Source: Spirogloea muscicola (taxonomy: Eukaryota; Streptophyta; Zygnematophyceae; Spirogloeales; Spirogloeaceae). Taken from it: 64,000 nt of DNA. The notes below the pieces were generated by a model. The model was not told the origin of the DNA, ran no database searches, and saw nothing but the letters and a program-made list of their open reading frames with translations. The translations under genes and the position numbers were made by a program. Below are positions 1-12,491 of this stretch, one piece after another. Positions within the stretch are counted from its first letter, which is position 1; every line of letters starts with the position of its first letter. Location: positions 431,224 to 495,223 of the forward strand of contig WELB01000043.1 of NCBI GenBank assembly GCA_009602725.1. Direction: 5' to 3'.

Positions 1-15
1 CTGGCGCAGCTGAGA

Positions 16-46
<31 letters not shown>

Positions 47-67
47 TGGCCGGGCGGCGCGGCGGCC

Positions 68-3000
68 ATGAAGCACCCAACGTGCACCATCTGCCAGCTG
101 GTGTACGACGACGAGGCGCGCGCGCCGCTGATGCTCGCCTGCGGGCACAGCTTCTGCAAGGCCTGCCTGGCGCAGCTCTTCGCGGCGTCCAAGGACCACA
201 CGCTGCCCTGCCCGCGCTGCCGCCACACCTCGGCGGTCGGCAACTCTGTCGAGGCCCTGCGCAAGAATTTCGGCGTCCTCGCGCTCCTCGGCGGCGCGCC
301 CGTCGAGGACGGCGGCGCCGGCGGCGGCACGGACTCGGACAGCGGCGACGAGCTCGCGGACGTCGCGTCCAACCCCTACTCGGCCGGCTCCCGCGGCAAC
401 ACCCCGCAGGCCAGCCCCAGCTGGCCGCCGGCCTGCAATGGCATGCTCCTCGACGTGGCGGTCCACAGCCTGCGCCTCCTGCGCTTGCTCGGCCAGGGCC
501 CCCGCCCGGACCAGGACGTCTGGTCGGGCATCCTCACAGGTGCGCCCGTCCTGGTGACAGCTCTCGTGGCCTCTGGTCAGCCTGCCTTTCCGGGCCTGCG
601 GCCAGCAGCTGTTAGTTGGAAGAGAAGAAAAGAGTGCCTAGTACAGCAAGGTTACGTGTGCCAGTGCTGGACTGGGACAGCTCGTTTGAATGGCTACGTG
701 TAGAAGATGCACGTCATCTCACTTATGCAGCTGACAGAGAAGGCTTCTCGCAGTATGGAAAGGTTAGTCAAGTGTCTTTGTAGAGTAGTGTAGCCAAGCA
801 GGTCGAGAGTGCCAAATCATACACTGTTGAGGAGGCCAGCAGCACCTGCGAGCAGGACACACTGCTTGTTAAACTTTGGGAAGGTGCAGTGCCGTGGTAG
901 TGCATTGCAGCTGGCTGGACTCTTTCACATTTGCATCTGTGAATGGGCCAGATTAAGGCTTCTACAGGCACAGTTGTCATACACCTCTAGGAAGTGGACA
1001 GCCACCTGTAGGACGCACCTCGAGGCAATGCTAAGACCAGCCGACGCTCACATGCCATCTCACAAAGCCTGGGATAACTGACCTTGCTCCCATCTGCTGC
1101 ATTTAGCATGGTGGCTCGTGAAGGGTCCCCTAAGCACCGCTCTCTATTTCTGCATTGGCAGGTCCAGGAGGTTGCCGGCACAAGGTGGCAGTCAAGCGAG
1201 TCAGTTGTGCCGGCGCAATGGAGCTGGAGTGGGTGCAGGCAAAGGTCGAGGGCCTCAGGCGGGCTGCCATGTGGTGCCAAAATGTCTGCACCGTGCATGG
1301 CGCCTGCGAGAAGGACGGGAAGCTCTGCATTATCATGGACAAGCACATCACATCTGTGAAGAGCGTCATGCAACAGAGCGGCGGCCGCTTGACGCTGGAG
1401 CAGATCCTAAGGTCTTGCTCCTGTGGAAGCTCCTGCTGCTGTAGTCCTCAAGCCACGGCAGTCTGAGCAGATATGCTCCTACTGACCAACTTGCCCACTT
1501 GTACTCTCTGCGAGGCTGATCTCTGCTCCTGCTTGGTTGATCAAAGAATGGATAATGGTAGACGGCCATCTAGGCTGTCATTTATCATCCCTGACTTGCT
1601 CAGTGTGCTCCTCCCTGCAGATATGGTGCTGACGTGTCAAGGGGGGTGGCTGAGCTGCATGCAGCAGGGATCCTCTGCATGGCTCTGAAGCCCTCAAACA
1701 TTCTTCTTGATAAGCGAGGCAGAGCCGTTATCTCTGATTATGGGTTGCCAGAGATACTGAGGAAGGTGGAGTGTAAGCGTGGCCGCGACCGACTTCATCT
1801 GCCCTCGCAGCACTGTCGCGAGTGCCTAGGGCTGACACCCAATTACATAGCCCCAGAGGTGTGGGAGCCTTTCCGGAAGTCGTCTCTCAACCTCTTCACG
1901 GAGGAGGTTGTATCAATGGGTATGGAGTCAGATGCCTGGAGCTTCGGCTGCACCTTTGTGGAAATGTGCACGGGCACGGCACCGTAAGTGCCAGGGCTTT
2001 GATTCCTCAGTGCTCATGTTTTGTATCACACACCAACAATTGAAGTGCAGTCTTTCACACCTTGTGTACCTCGACCTGTTGAGAGCCTGCATTATGTGCT
2101 TCGCTTGAAAGATTGACAGTCACAGGCTCTTTCTCGACGCAGGTGGCATGGAACCACGGTCAGCGAGATGCTGAAAGCTGTTGTGAAAGCGAAGCGGCAG
2201 CCACCGCAGTACACAGGGTTGGGGAAAGGCGGCATGCCGCGGGAGCTCTGGAAGATGATCGGCGAGTGCTTCCACCACAGGCCGTCCAAGCGGCCAACCT
2301 TCCACGCCATGCTTACCGTGTTCCTGCGCCACCTCAAGGAGTTGCCCTTCAGCCCCCCTCCTTCACCCGAAAAGTGAGCTCTCCTGCAGAGGCTCCCTTT
2401 ATGTTTCTTCTTCAGTTACCATCATAAGGATGGAGAGCAGATGTGGGGTTGCGTACATGAGAAAGTGCTGTCTTGACATCCTCCATTCTCCAAAATGTTG
2501 ATGATGTTGTGGTCCGCTTTGGTTGTACGGAATTGCATGCTGACCTGCTGAACGTTGCAAGCCGCCTGCTTAAAGTACCAGGCTTTGTGGCACGTACTTT
2601 CATGTGGTAATTGGCTTTGCTGGATTGATGCAGCTGTTCAGTCCCTTTGCCCTTGTCATTGACGTATCTTAGACAAAGCGCATCCTAACTTAGTAGCCAC
2701 TCTTGTGGTGTAGCAGTTTGTCGAAATTTCAAGATGGACCAGGTCTGGAGCCGTCTCCTGCATCAACGTTAGACTATGATCCAAATGTTGGATCAGAGCT
2801 ACACAGATTGGTGGCAGAGGGACAAACTGCAGCTGTCAGGTACCAAGCTTCTGTGTCACACTTACTCCAGCACGCATTGCAGGGGCCTTGGCATCCTGCT
2901 CGGCATATAAGGTCCTGGAGACATGTTGCTTCAGAAGCATTGGTTTCATAAAGTATTCAAGCAATACTGTTAAAGACACTGTATGTTTACTTCTGTGTTG

Positions 3001-6000
3001 GTCAATGTGCAGAGATCTCATTGCAAAGGCCCGAGCAGGGGAGTTAGATACATCCACCGTAGGCTCTCTCCTTGAGACCAGGAATGCTGATGGGCAAACA
3101 CCTCTTCATGTCGCTGCCATGAGGGGTTATGATGACATTTTGCGCCCCCTTCTGGAACAAGTTGAGGCAGATGTGGAGGGTCTTGACAAAGACGGAGACA
3201 CGCCCATCTTCTGCGCCATCTCGTCAGGCTCCATTGAATGCCTCCAAGCCCTGATTGAAAGAGGAGCAAATGTGAATGGACGCTTGAAAGACGGTTTGGG
3301 TCCTTCTGTGGCCCACGTTTGTGCCTTCCATGGCCATCCTGATTGTATGCAGGTACTTCAGGAAGCACCTTTCATATGTTTGGAGGAATTGTTAATTGCA
3401 TCATTCTCCAAGCAGCCAAAGTTGCAAGCCACACATCTTATGCGACCGTATTTCACTATTCTGGCTTCACTGGCTGAAAATCAGGAACTTGTGAAAGCGG
3501 GGGCTGATCCAAATGCGGTGGACGATGAAGGAGAGTCAGTGCTGCATCGAGCAGTCGCAAAGCGGCACACTGAGTGCGCTCTGGCAATTCTTGAGAGCGG
3601 TGGCTGCCCTTCCATGGCAACCGTCAATCCCAAGGGCCTCACGTAAGCCTTGCATGCCTACTCACGGCTATGAGCATACCTGGACGTATAGTAGTCATAA
3701 GTCAGGTGCCCAATGCTTCATGTCAGGACTCCAGTAGTCATGCACCCTGGAAGACTGACCCGTGTCCCTTCATGCAGACCTCTCCACCTTTGCATTGCCT
3801 CTGCCAACATCACCGTTGTGAAGCAGTGGTTGGAGCTAGCAAGTAAGGATCAGCTTGAAGCTGCGCTTGAGATTCCTAGCTCAGTTGGAAGCCCCCTGTG
3901 CATGGCAGCTGCTCTCAAGAAGTTTCGTCCTAAAGGTGAGCCATAGTCCCTCACTGTCTGCTTAGGTGATCTAATTGCTTTCTCGAGATGGTTCATGTTG
4001 GTCAGTGGGAGAAGCGCATGGATTATGTCAACCATTTCTTAGGCCTCATCTTGCTTTCGCAGACAGCACAGTATTGACTTGTGGCTTATGAGTTGCAATA
4101 TGGGTGCCCACATCCTTGGACAGGTCTACTTTCTCCGTTAGCAGGGGTACTAACACCTGCTTGTTGTCTCCACGCCAGCAAGGGAGCTAGTGAAGGTTCT
4201 CTTGTCAGCAGGAGCCCAGCCAGAAGCAAAGGATGTGCAGCGTGGCCAGACTGCGCTGCACTGTGCAGCCTCCTCAAACGATCCTCTGATGGTGCAGGTT
4301 TGAAACCATCTCAGGTCTCACAAGTCCTCTGTTGAAAGCAGCATGTTGGTCTATTGCCTCGTCATCATGTGTGGAGCTAATCAGCGCCCACGGTCTGCTG
4401 GTGACTAATTCCAGGAATTGCGGTATGTAGGTAATATTGGATGCAGGTGTAGAGGTTGACATCACAGATTCGCTATCAAATACACCACTACATGTTGCAC
4501 TTGCTCGCGGCTCCAAGGAGTGTGTAGGACATCTCCTGCAGCGAGGGGCCAATTGCAATCTGCAGGTTCGATAATCATATTGCAGTTGCAGTGAATGACT
4601 GCCTTCATAATTCTTGAGGTTGGCTAATCGGTTGGATTAAATCTTTCACGTCAAGGGGTGCAGTGCACAGCACTCGGCTCATTTAGATTCTTACCCTTCC
4701 TCTTGTGTCTCTCAGGATGACGATGGTGACACTGCGCTTCACATAGCAGCTGACATGGCTAAGATGGTCAGGGAGAACATTGACTGGCTTGCTCTCATGC
4801 TGCAGCGACCAGATGCTGCTGTCAATGCTAAGAACAACAGGTGAGTGGTCCCTCTGGAGGCTTACATTGTTGAGAATCCCATCTTGGGATGACCAACTTG
4901 GCAGACCAAGCCATACAACGCCTTGTGTACAGCGTCATCACCAGTTCTGGATTGTACCTACATTGTCTTCTTTGTGTGCAACAGTGGCAAGACAATGAAG
5001 GAGCTTCTTGAGACCTTACCACGGGAATGGGTCTCGGAGGAACTAGAAGATGCGCTTGTGGCTCACCAGATTGAGCTGGTGCCACCAAGGTCAATCACGT
5101 GACACGCTTAGCATGCTTCTAGTCATATCGTCTACCATACTCCCTTTTACAAAGAATGTCTCATCTTGCGTATGCAGTTGTGACTGTCAGTTGCTTTCGT
5201 GACAAGATCACACAGTCTGAGATATACCTAGTATTGAGGTATTCCACTTGTAAAATGACTTTCGTGCAGCCTCAGTCCAGGTGACTGGGTCACCTTCAAG
5301 CGGACCATAGAGGTGCCTGAAAACGGATGGCAGGGGGCTACGAAAGGCAGCGTTGGTTTTGTTCAGAAGGTGGTGACTGCAGCGGATATCATCGTTGCCT
5401 TCTGTACAGGGGAGGCCAAGGTGAAGTCGAGCGAGGTTCGGAAGATTGTGTCATTCGAATGCGGGCAGCATGTGAAGGTGAAGGACAGCGTGGTGCAACC
5501 AAGGTATAGTTTGGAAGGGCAGGCCAGGGACAATGTGGGGACAGTACTGTGCGTAGACGATGACGGCGTTCTCAGGATTGGGTTTCCTGGCATCTCGCGC
5601 GGCAGAAAGGCCGACCCAGCCGACATGGAACGCGTGGAGATCTTCAAGGTGGGGGACTGGGTCAGAGTCAGGCCTAGCCTTGTCCATGCCAAACACGGCC
5701 TTGGCAATGTCATGCCCGGCAGCATCGGCGTGGTCTACAGCATCAGGCCAGACCATAGCATACTGCTGGACCTCAACTACCTGCAGGAGCCCTGGCACTG
5801 TGAGCCGGAGGAGGTGGAGCATGTGACCCCATTTCAGGCAAGCGTACACCGGGCTAGCAGCGCACTGGCAGACAAGTGCTGCCTATTAGTAGCAGCCTGA
5901 GTTGCGTGCTCTTTTTGAGGCGCTGGTCAACGGCGGCATGCTCAGCTGGTTGTCTGTGTTTCTCCTGGCAGGTAGGGGATCGTGTCTGTGTGAGACGGGC

Positions 6001-8548
6001 AGTGGCAGAGCCCAGGTATGCTTGGGGATGGGAGACGCATCACAGCGTGGGTACAGTCAGCGAGGTTGGAGGCGACGGGCTTCTCAGCATCGACATCCCG
6101 CCGCGCCCTCTCCTCTGGCAGGCCGACCCGGCAGACATGGAGAAGCTTGAGGACTTTGCGGTGCATATGCTGATTCTTTGCACTTGCACTTCTTTGCACT
6201 TCTATGCACACAGTCCATCTTCGCCAATGACCTGCTACTTGTGATGCACAGGATAATGGTGAAGACTCTGCATCAGACAACTAGCATCTCCGTAATTTGT
6301 ATCATTAAATTTCTGTGTTTCTGTAACATCTCAAATTTTACCTCTGTGACTATAGTTTTTTGGATACAGGACGTTGCTATGAAAATATAGTGCTCGCAAG
6401 GGTGAGAGAAAATTCGAGGGACGGTTGCCCGTTTGAGGGACGGCCTAGGCTTGCAACTAATGTCATGTCGCTGACTCAACATGCCAGGTGGGAGACTGGG
6501 TCCACATTAAGCCGAGCGTACCGTCGCCAAAATATGGGTGGGAGGATGTGACACGCAGCAGCATTGGGGTCGTGCACTACCTGGATGAGGATGGCGACGT
6601 TGGGATTGGCGTCTGTGGCCGGACGCGCCCTTTTTCGTGCTCGGTTACTGACCTGGAGAAGGTGGCAGCCTTTCTGGTCGGGGAAGAGGTCCACATACTG
6701 TCCTCAGTCATGGAGCCATGCCTTGGGTGGGCCGGCGAGACGTCCGCGAGCAAGGGGAAAATTGCCAGCATTGACATGGATGGCACCCTTAATGTGAGCT
6801 AAGCTACCTGGAGGAAGCTTCTAATTCTATGGACGGCATAATTTCTCAAGCGTCTGTCAGCACAAATCAGACTCTGAGGATGAGTTGCATTAAGTAGCGG
6901 GATAAGTGTTAGTCAAGTGGACACTTCTTAGCCCTTATCTTCATGTCAGCTAACCTGTGTTCTTGGATTCGTCAGAGTCACGGGGTAATTTAAGTACGTC
7001 GTTGACGGATGCAGTCCAAGCAGTACAGGCCATGCATGTTTTGGCTGATCATGTTCTGGCTGATTGAGGAGAAGGCTAAGGGGATTGCGTGTAGCCTTTC
7101 TAGCGTTTAGACTTTCATGCTGTGGTTCTCAAGCTTCCAATTGGTGCCCCCTTGTTGTGCAGGTCCGGGTGGAAGGGCGGGCGTCCATGTGGCGTTTGTC
7201 GCCTGGAGACGCAGAGCGGCTGTCAGGTTACCTTGTTGGTGACTGGGTGCGGCTGCGGGACCGGGGCACTGGCGTACGCCCAAGGTACAACTGGCACGGC
7301 GCTGGGCCGCACAGCACAGCGGTGGTGCACTCCATCTCGGATGCCGGGGTCCTGGACCTCGCCGGCACGTTCAGACAGGGGCGCTGGCAGGCACACTGCT
7401 CGGACGTGGAGAAGGTGGAGGCTCTGCGCGTTGGTCACCATGTGCGACTACGGCGAGACCTGGATTCCCCACGGTGGGGCTGGCGGGGTGCGCATGCAGG
7501 CTCTCGCGGCGTGGTCATTGGCGTGCACGCCGACGGGGAACTGCGGCTGGCGCTGGCAGGTGTGGCGGCGCCATGGCGCGCTGACCCTGCAGATGTGGAG
7601 CGCGAAGAGGTCTTTGAGGTTGGGGAGTGGGTGAAGGTGCGGAATGGCCCGGTGGAGCCCGTGTATGGCTGGCGCGGTGTGAAGCCTGGCAGCATTGGTA
7701 TCGTGCAGGGCCTCATCAGCATGGGGCTGCCTGCCTCAGAGAGCGCAGGTGCAGCAGCAGCAGCTTCCGCTGGCAGCGGCAATGCTGAAGGAGGGGCAGT
7801 AGCGGAGGAGGAGGAGCAGGTCATGCAGGTGGGCTTCTGTGGTGTGCAGGAGAAGCTCCTGGCACTTCCTGAGGAACTTGAGCGTGTGACGCCGTTAGCC
7901 GTTGGCCAGGCGGTACGCGTCAGGCCGAGCGTGGTGGCCCCGCGCTTCGGGTGGTCTGGCCACAGCCCTGGTAGTGTGGGCATTGTGGCGGTCGTGGATG
8001 CTGACGGCCTCCTGCGCGTCAACTCGGCGGTTGGCGGTGGCGGCAATGCTGCGAGCAAGTCATGGATGCTGGACCCCGCTGAAGTGGAGCCCGTAGATGC
8101 AGCTGCAGCGGCGCCGCGCGTCGGCGACTGGGTGCGCGTGTCCCCGAGTGTCCCAACACCGTCGCATCAATGGGGTGATGTGACACATGCAAGCATTGGC
8201 GTCGTGCACCGCGTTGGCGGCGAGGGCGACATCTGGCTTGCCTTCTGCTTCCTTGAGCGGCTGTGGATGTGCCGACCGGGCGAGGTGGAGCGGCTGGCGC
8301 CATTTCGGATTGGGGACGCCGTGCGCATCAAGCGCTCCGTTGCCATGCCCCGCTGGGGCTGGGGCATCGAAACGCGGCGTTCACGTGGTGTTGTGACTGG
8401 TGTTGACGCGGATGGCAAGGTCCGCATACGTTTCCATCGACGAGACGGCCGCCCCTGGGTTGGCGACCCTGCAGACATTGAGCTGGACGATGCAGAGCCG
8501 AAGCCGCACCCAGAGCCAGTTCAGTTGACCAGCAGTGCCAACAGGTAG
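68..8548 (+). CDS. KEG: KEG-type RING E3 ubiquitin ligase (RING, kinase-like, ankyrin, HERC2-like repeats)
   Basis: Full-length relative of Arabidopsis KEEP ON GOING, a trans-Golgi/endosomal E3 ligase that turns over ABA-signalling factors such as ABI5 (family knowledge). I read 17 exons: 68-539, 1162-1411, 1621-1983, 2143-2373, 2717-2839, 3013-3352, 3485-3642, 3778-3935, 4179-4297, 4415-4430, 4447-4565, 4716-4840, 4985-5089, 5270-5837, 5972-6160, 6488-6793, 7163-8548. They sum to 5028 nt, 1675 residues plus stop, close to the family length. RING-HC uses C6, C9, C25, H27, C30, C33, C48 and C51. The kinase-like domain spans about 158-435, with the VAVK lysine at K169 and DYG at 280-282, but A262 sits where the HRD aspartate should be. 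Ankyrin repeats span about 480-850 and HERC2-like repeats (GDWVR...PRYGW...) about 860-1655. One exon is only 16 nt, and intron 14 is GC-AG. Confidence 0.95.
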
Positions 8549-10129
8549 CGAAGGGACGGCCGGCCGTGGTGAAGAGGGTCCAGGCCGGCGCCCTCGACAG
8601 CTGAAATTGAGGGAGCGGCTGAACGACAAAGAGCGGGAGGGCTGCCATGCGCGCCTGCGCTTTGGAAGCTGCGCCGCTACTGCTGCTGATGCCATCCCTC
8701 TTGTGTGACTTCTAGGTTAGGTTTCCCCTCAGGTCACAAGATAGCTCAGCCTTGTAGTATGTCCCATATTTTCTTCCTTTTACTTATTCTCCTCGCAGGT
8801 ACTCAGGTTGTGAGCTTTACTCAGCTTGTGAGCTTCTTCACATTCTTTTCATGTACTCCACAGTCATGGCACTCATTTTGTGCCTCTTGTTATCAACACA
8901 CTCCGCTTCACGCGAACAAAAGGCAGGCACGCCCGCCATATGCTGCCGGTGTCACTACTTGCAGGCTCATGTTTGGTAGGAACTACCAGCGCTAAGCTCT
9001 TGGCTACTACGCGCCCTCTTGTACATGGTATCAGATTGCCTGATATCAGTTGCAGAAGGAGGTGCAAATGTCATCGTCTGGAGCTGAGCCTGGTATCGAT
9101 TTGGTGTTGCTTAAGCTGCCACCTCAAAAAGTATATGCAGCAGCTATGGTTATGCGACTGCCAGGCAGTGGCTGGCATGGCGGCAGTCTTGACCAGGCGT
9201 CAGCATGCCGAAGAGTGGGCTCAGCACCTGCTTGTGGGGGCTCTCGTCTGCTCTGAGTTGTGACTGCTGGCAACTTGCACTAATGCTGGTCCACATGATG
9301 CCACTTACCAGAAAGCTAACAGCCATCTGCTTTCCATTGACTGGGGCATACCAAGCTCTGTCAAGCCACTCCCCAAAGAACTCCTCATTGTGCAGAATCA
9401 GGAACAGGTGGGCGACTCCCTTGTAGCTGCTTCCGACTTGTTGTGGTTGACTAGGGGTTATGGAGAGCAGCCACCTAAAGTATTCGCTTGCTTTACGGGT
9501 TTGCGTCTTCCAGTCCCTCTGGACCTTGTCCAGACCTTTCGGCTTGGCCAGCACAGCCATCGCCCGCTCTCGGAAGAGCTTTTTCTACTTGAGCTCGCTG
9601 GACTTCTCAGATACTGTGCCCCCGTGGTAGCTTTGACCGCTGGCATCAAGAGAATACTTTGGCGCCCATTGCACGAGGCTTCACTTTGTGTAGCCCCACT
9701 CTTCGCACCAGCTTTTGCCTGAACAAGTATTTTGGGCTGACTGTAGCCTACATACACTTACGTGCGCATCGCCTGCCTTTTTCTTGATCCAGCAAGAAAA
9801 AGCTAGCCACTCACACCCATTGCCTTCCATTTCTTGTGCGATCTGGGCCTTGCTACGTCCGCCTGTCAGCAGACCTCGGGACCTCGGGACCTCTCGTTTC
9901 TGGGCTGGCCTGTCACTGACTGCGCCCCCTGGAAGCTGCAGTACACCAAATCAGCTGGACTGCAGCCCGGCGCAGAGCCAGCTCGAGCGCTCAAAGAGGC
10001 TCACGGAGGCTGATGATCGGCAGCTGCAGCTTGTGGGAGCCGAGTTGCGGGCGTTCTCGTGACCTTGCCCACGTTCTCGCGGGGCCTGGAGCTGTGGAAG
10101 CGGTGGAGCTGGGCGCCCAGCTCGGGGCG
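8549..10129. other. Intergenic stretch between KEG and the reductase
   Basis: KEG 3' flank and presumed 5' region of the reductase. I recognise no gene. It holds one degraded copy of the dispersed hairpin repeat (about 9885-9940) and a short match to the primer-binding motif used by plant Copia elements (tggtatcaga at 9026-9035), which on its own is weak. Confidence 0.6.
9885..9940 (+). repeat. Degraded copy of dispersed hairpin repeat
   Basis: Contains tttctgggctggcctgtcac, the core of the repeat seen best at 22295-22475, 52470-52565 and 61550-61635. The right hairpin arm is decayed here. Confidence 0.5.
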
Positions 10130-12491
10130 ATGGAGGCGGAGGAGTCGCCGTTCCGGGCGACGGTGCTGGCCGGGCGCGTGGCACTCATCACCGGCGGCGG
10201 CTCGGGCATCGGCCTGGAGATCGCGCGGCAGTTCGGGCGGCACGGCGCCCGCCTGGCCCTCATGGGCCGCCGCGAGGCGGTGCTCGAGGCCGCCGCAGAG
10301 CTCCTGAGAGCGGACGGCACCGAGGTGAGCCACTGCTGTGAGCTTCCGCCACCACATCTACTGCTGCTCGGCTTCCGCACTTTAGACTTGTCAGAGTTAA
10401 GACCCTCATTATCGTTTCCTAGACCACAGGATGCCCAACACTTGCACAGATTCAAGGCTTGTCTTGGGTCAATAGTACTTGTTGTTCTAACACGTTGATC
10501 TTTTCAGCTAGCTCAGATTCGGCCAGATAATGTGTCATAAATATGTTGTGCCGTACGCTGTCATTTTTCTGCCAGGCCATCTGGGTGCAGGGCGACGTGC
10601 GGAGCAAGGACGATGCGGCGCGCTCTGTCGAGCGCGCTGTGGCGGCGTTTGGACGGCTCGACATCCTCGTGAATGGCGCCGCTGGCAACTTCCTTGCGTC
10701 TGCCGAGGACCTTTCGCCCAATGGCTTCCGAACAGGTCAATGTTAGGCATGCTGAGCCAGCTTCCATCTGCTGCAACTGTGATGGCCATGTCAACATTTT
10801 GACGGGAGTTTAGCAGCGCTGAGTTGCACTACACATGTCTGAAGAATCATGTGCTTTTCTATATCCTGCAGCAGGAATTGCCATTGTACACAGTCTATCA
10901 AGTCAGTTATAAGAGCCCCCGACAAAGACAAAGATATTGATCAACAGCATGGAAATGCTTCTGACGTGTCACTTCCCACCCAGATAGTGGACTGAAAATG
11001 CCTCTGATCTGACGTGTCAATTCCCACCCAGTTGTTGGACTTGTACTGACAATCTCATCCATCATCGCCTGCCTTTGGCTTCAACCTCTGACTTAGGACC
11101 TCAAGCTCTAGCGCTGACCCTTCAAGCCAATCACAAGCTACTGAGAGACCCTTTCTCTTTTCTGGCTGGAACTGGCCTGCAGTCCTGGACATTGACACGG
11201 TGGGGACTTTCACCATGTCGGTTGCTGCAAGACCATACCTCAGCCGGGGCGCGCCCGGGCGAGAGGCCGAGCCGGATGGTGGCCTCATTATCAACATCAG
11301 TGCCACTCTACAGTACACCGCAGCCTGGTACCAAGTCCACCTCGTCGCAGCCAAGGTGCTAGACCTTGCTCTTGACCTTTGTCAAGGCTCTTATAATTAA
11401 GACTCCTAAGAGCCTAGCGTATGGTGGGTACAAGCAGATCAAGCTGTTGGAATGTGTTGCCAATAGCGGTCAGCAAGCTGTCCTTGGTATCATATGTATG
11501 AGACGAGATTTTTCTTTGGGAACGGGTTCATCTTCTACAGCAGTTGTACATCAAGCTGCTGGATGCATGCATTCTTGAATTTCATGCCAGTGAGTGCGTG
11601 CTAGTCTGTCCATCTACGCATTCGCCTTTTGATCATCTTATTGTTGGACCACTGTTTAGTCGAGCTCGCCAGCCAGTTCCTGCTTTCTCCTCGGCGCTGG
11701 CTACGCTGCAGTCAAGGTCCGCTAGACGTAGAGAGATGAACAGATACTTGCTCTCTATGCAGGCAGCCATTGACAGCCTGACCCGGTCACTCGCACTCGA
11801 GTGGGGAACGGACTATGGCATCCGGGCAAACATTATCGCCCCAGGGCCTATCGGCAATACACCGGGCATGGACAAGCTTGCACCGTCGGAGGTGGGCATA
11901 GAGCCCAGTCACTACATCCCTCTTGGTCGCATGGGGGAGAGCTGGGACATTGCCATGGCAGCACTCTACCTGGCCTCGCCTGCAGGTTGGCCTGGCTCCT
12001 TGCTTCCGCTTACCAGTCAGGATAACGAACGGTGCTGGATTCTTGATGGTCTCCTTAATGTCTCCATTGCTTGCTCTTAATCCAGTTCACAACGTGCTTA
12101 TGTTGTATCATTCTATTTCCAATCTCAACCTGATTATGCATGCGGGAGCAAGTTGCATGCGCGTCTTGAATCTCTCCCATATTAAGCCACTGTGACTTGC
12201 ACGTCCTTCAGTTCCGAGGCGTTGTCATCGAGCAGAGACGAAGTGGCAACCAGAGTCCTAGACCTAGTACAGGACATCAATCACCGTGCCAATCTGCTTG
12301 GGTGTGCAGGCAAGTGGGTGAGCGGCGCAGTAATGGTGGTGGATGGTGCAGGCTGGCTCTATCGCCCGCGGCTCGTGTCCAAGGAGGTCCTGCGCACGCT
12401 TGGCCGCACTGTGGAGCAGCGGAGCCGAGAACGGCCGCGGATTTTGAGCGAGCGCGGCCCAAATAAGCCGCACCTTAGCAGCAAGCTCTGA
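10130..12491 (+). CDS. Peroxisomal 2,4-dienoyl-CoA reductase, short-chain dehydrogenase family
   Basis: Reduces 2,4-dienoyl-CoA with NADPH so that unsaturated fatty acids can enter beta-oxidation (DECR2/plant SDRb family). Exons 10130-10324, 10576-10735, 11183-11355, 11763-11985 and 12310-12491 total 933 nt, 310 residues. The Rossmann motif TGGGSGIG is at 21-28 and NGAAGNF follows in exon 2. Exon 3 ends in VAAK, then AAIDSLTRSLALEWG and APGPI, all typical of the family. As in other peroxisomal dienoyl reductases, the classical YxxxK tyrosine is absent but the lysine is present. The protein ends SSKL, a canonical PTS1 peroxisome signal. I chose ATG 10130 because it starts just before the Rossmann fold; an upstream in-frame ATG at 10013 exists but adds atypical sequence. 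Confidence 0.92.

Noticed and set aside
7435-8058. 207-codon minus-strand frame inside the last KEG exon
   Set aside because: Shadow of the strongly conserved HERC2-like repeats on the plus strand.
9026-9035. Copia primer-binding-like tggtatcaga in the KEG-reductase interval
   Set aside because: Shares a 15-16 nt stretch with the Copia fossil at 30155-30170, but no gag, pol or LTR sequence is recognisable around it.
9150-9560. 136-codon minus-strand open frame
   Set aside because: No recognisable domain, no splice partners, and average composition for non-coding sequence here.
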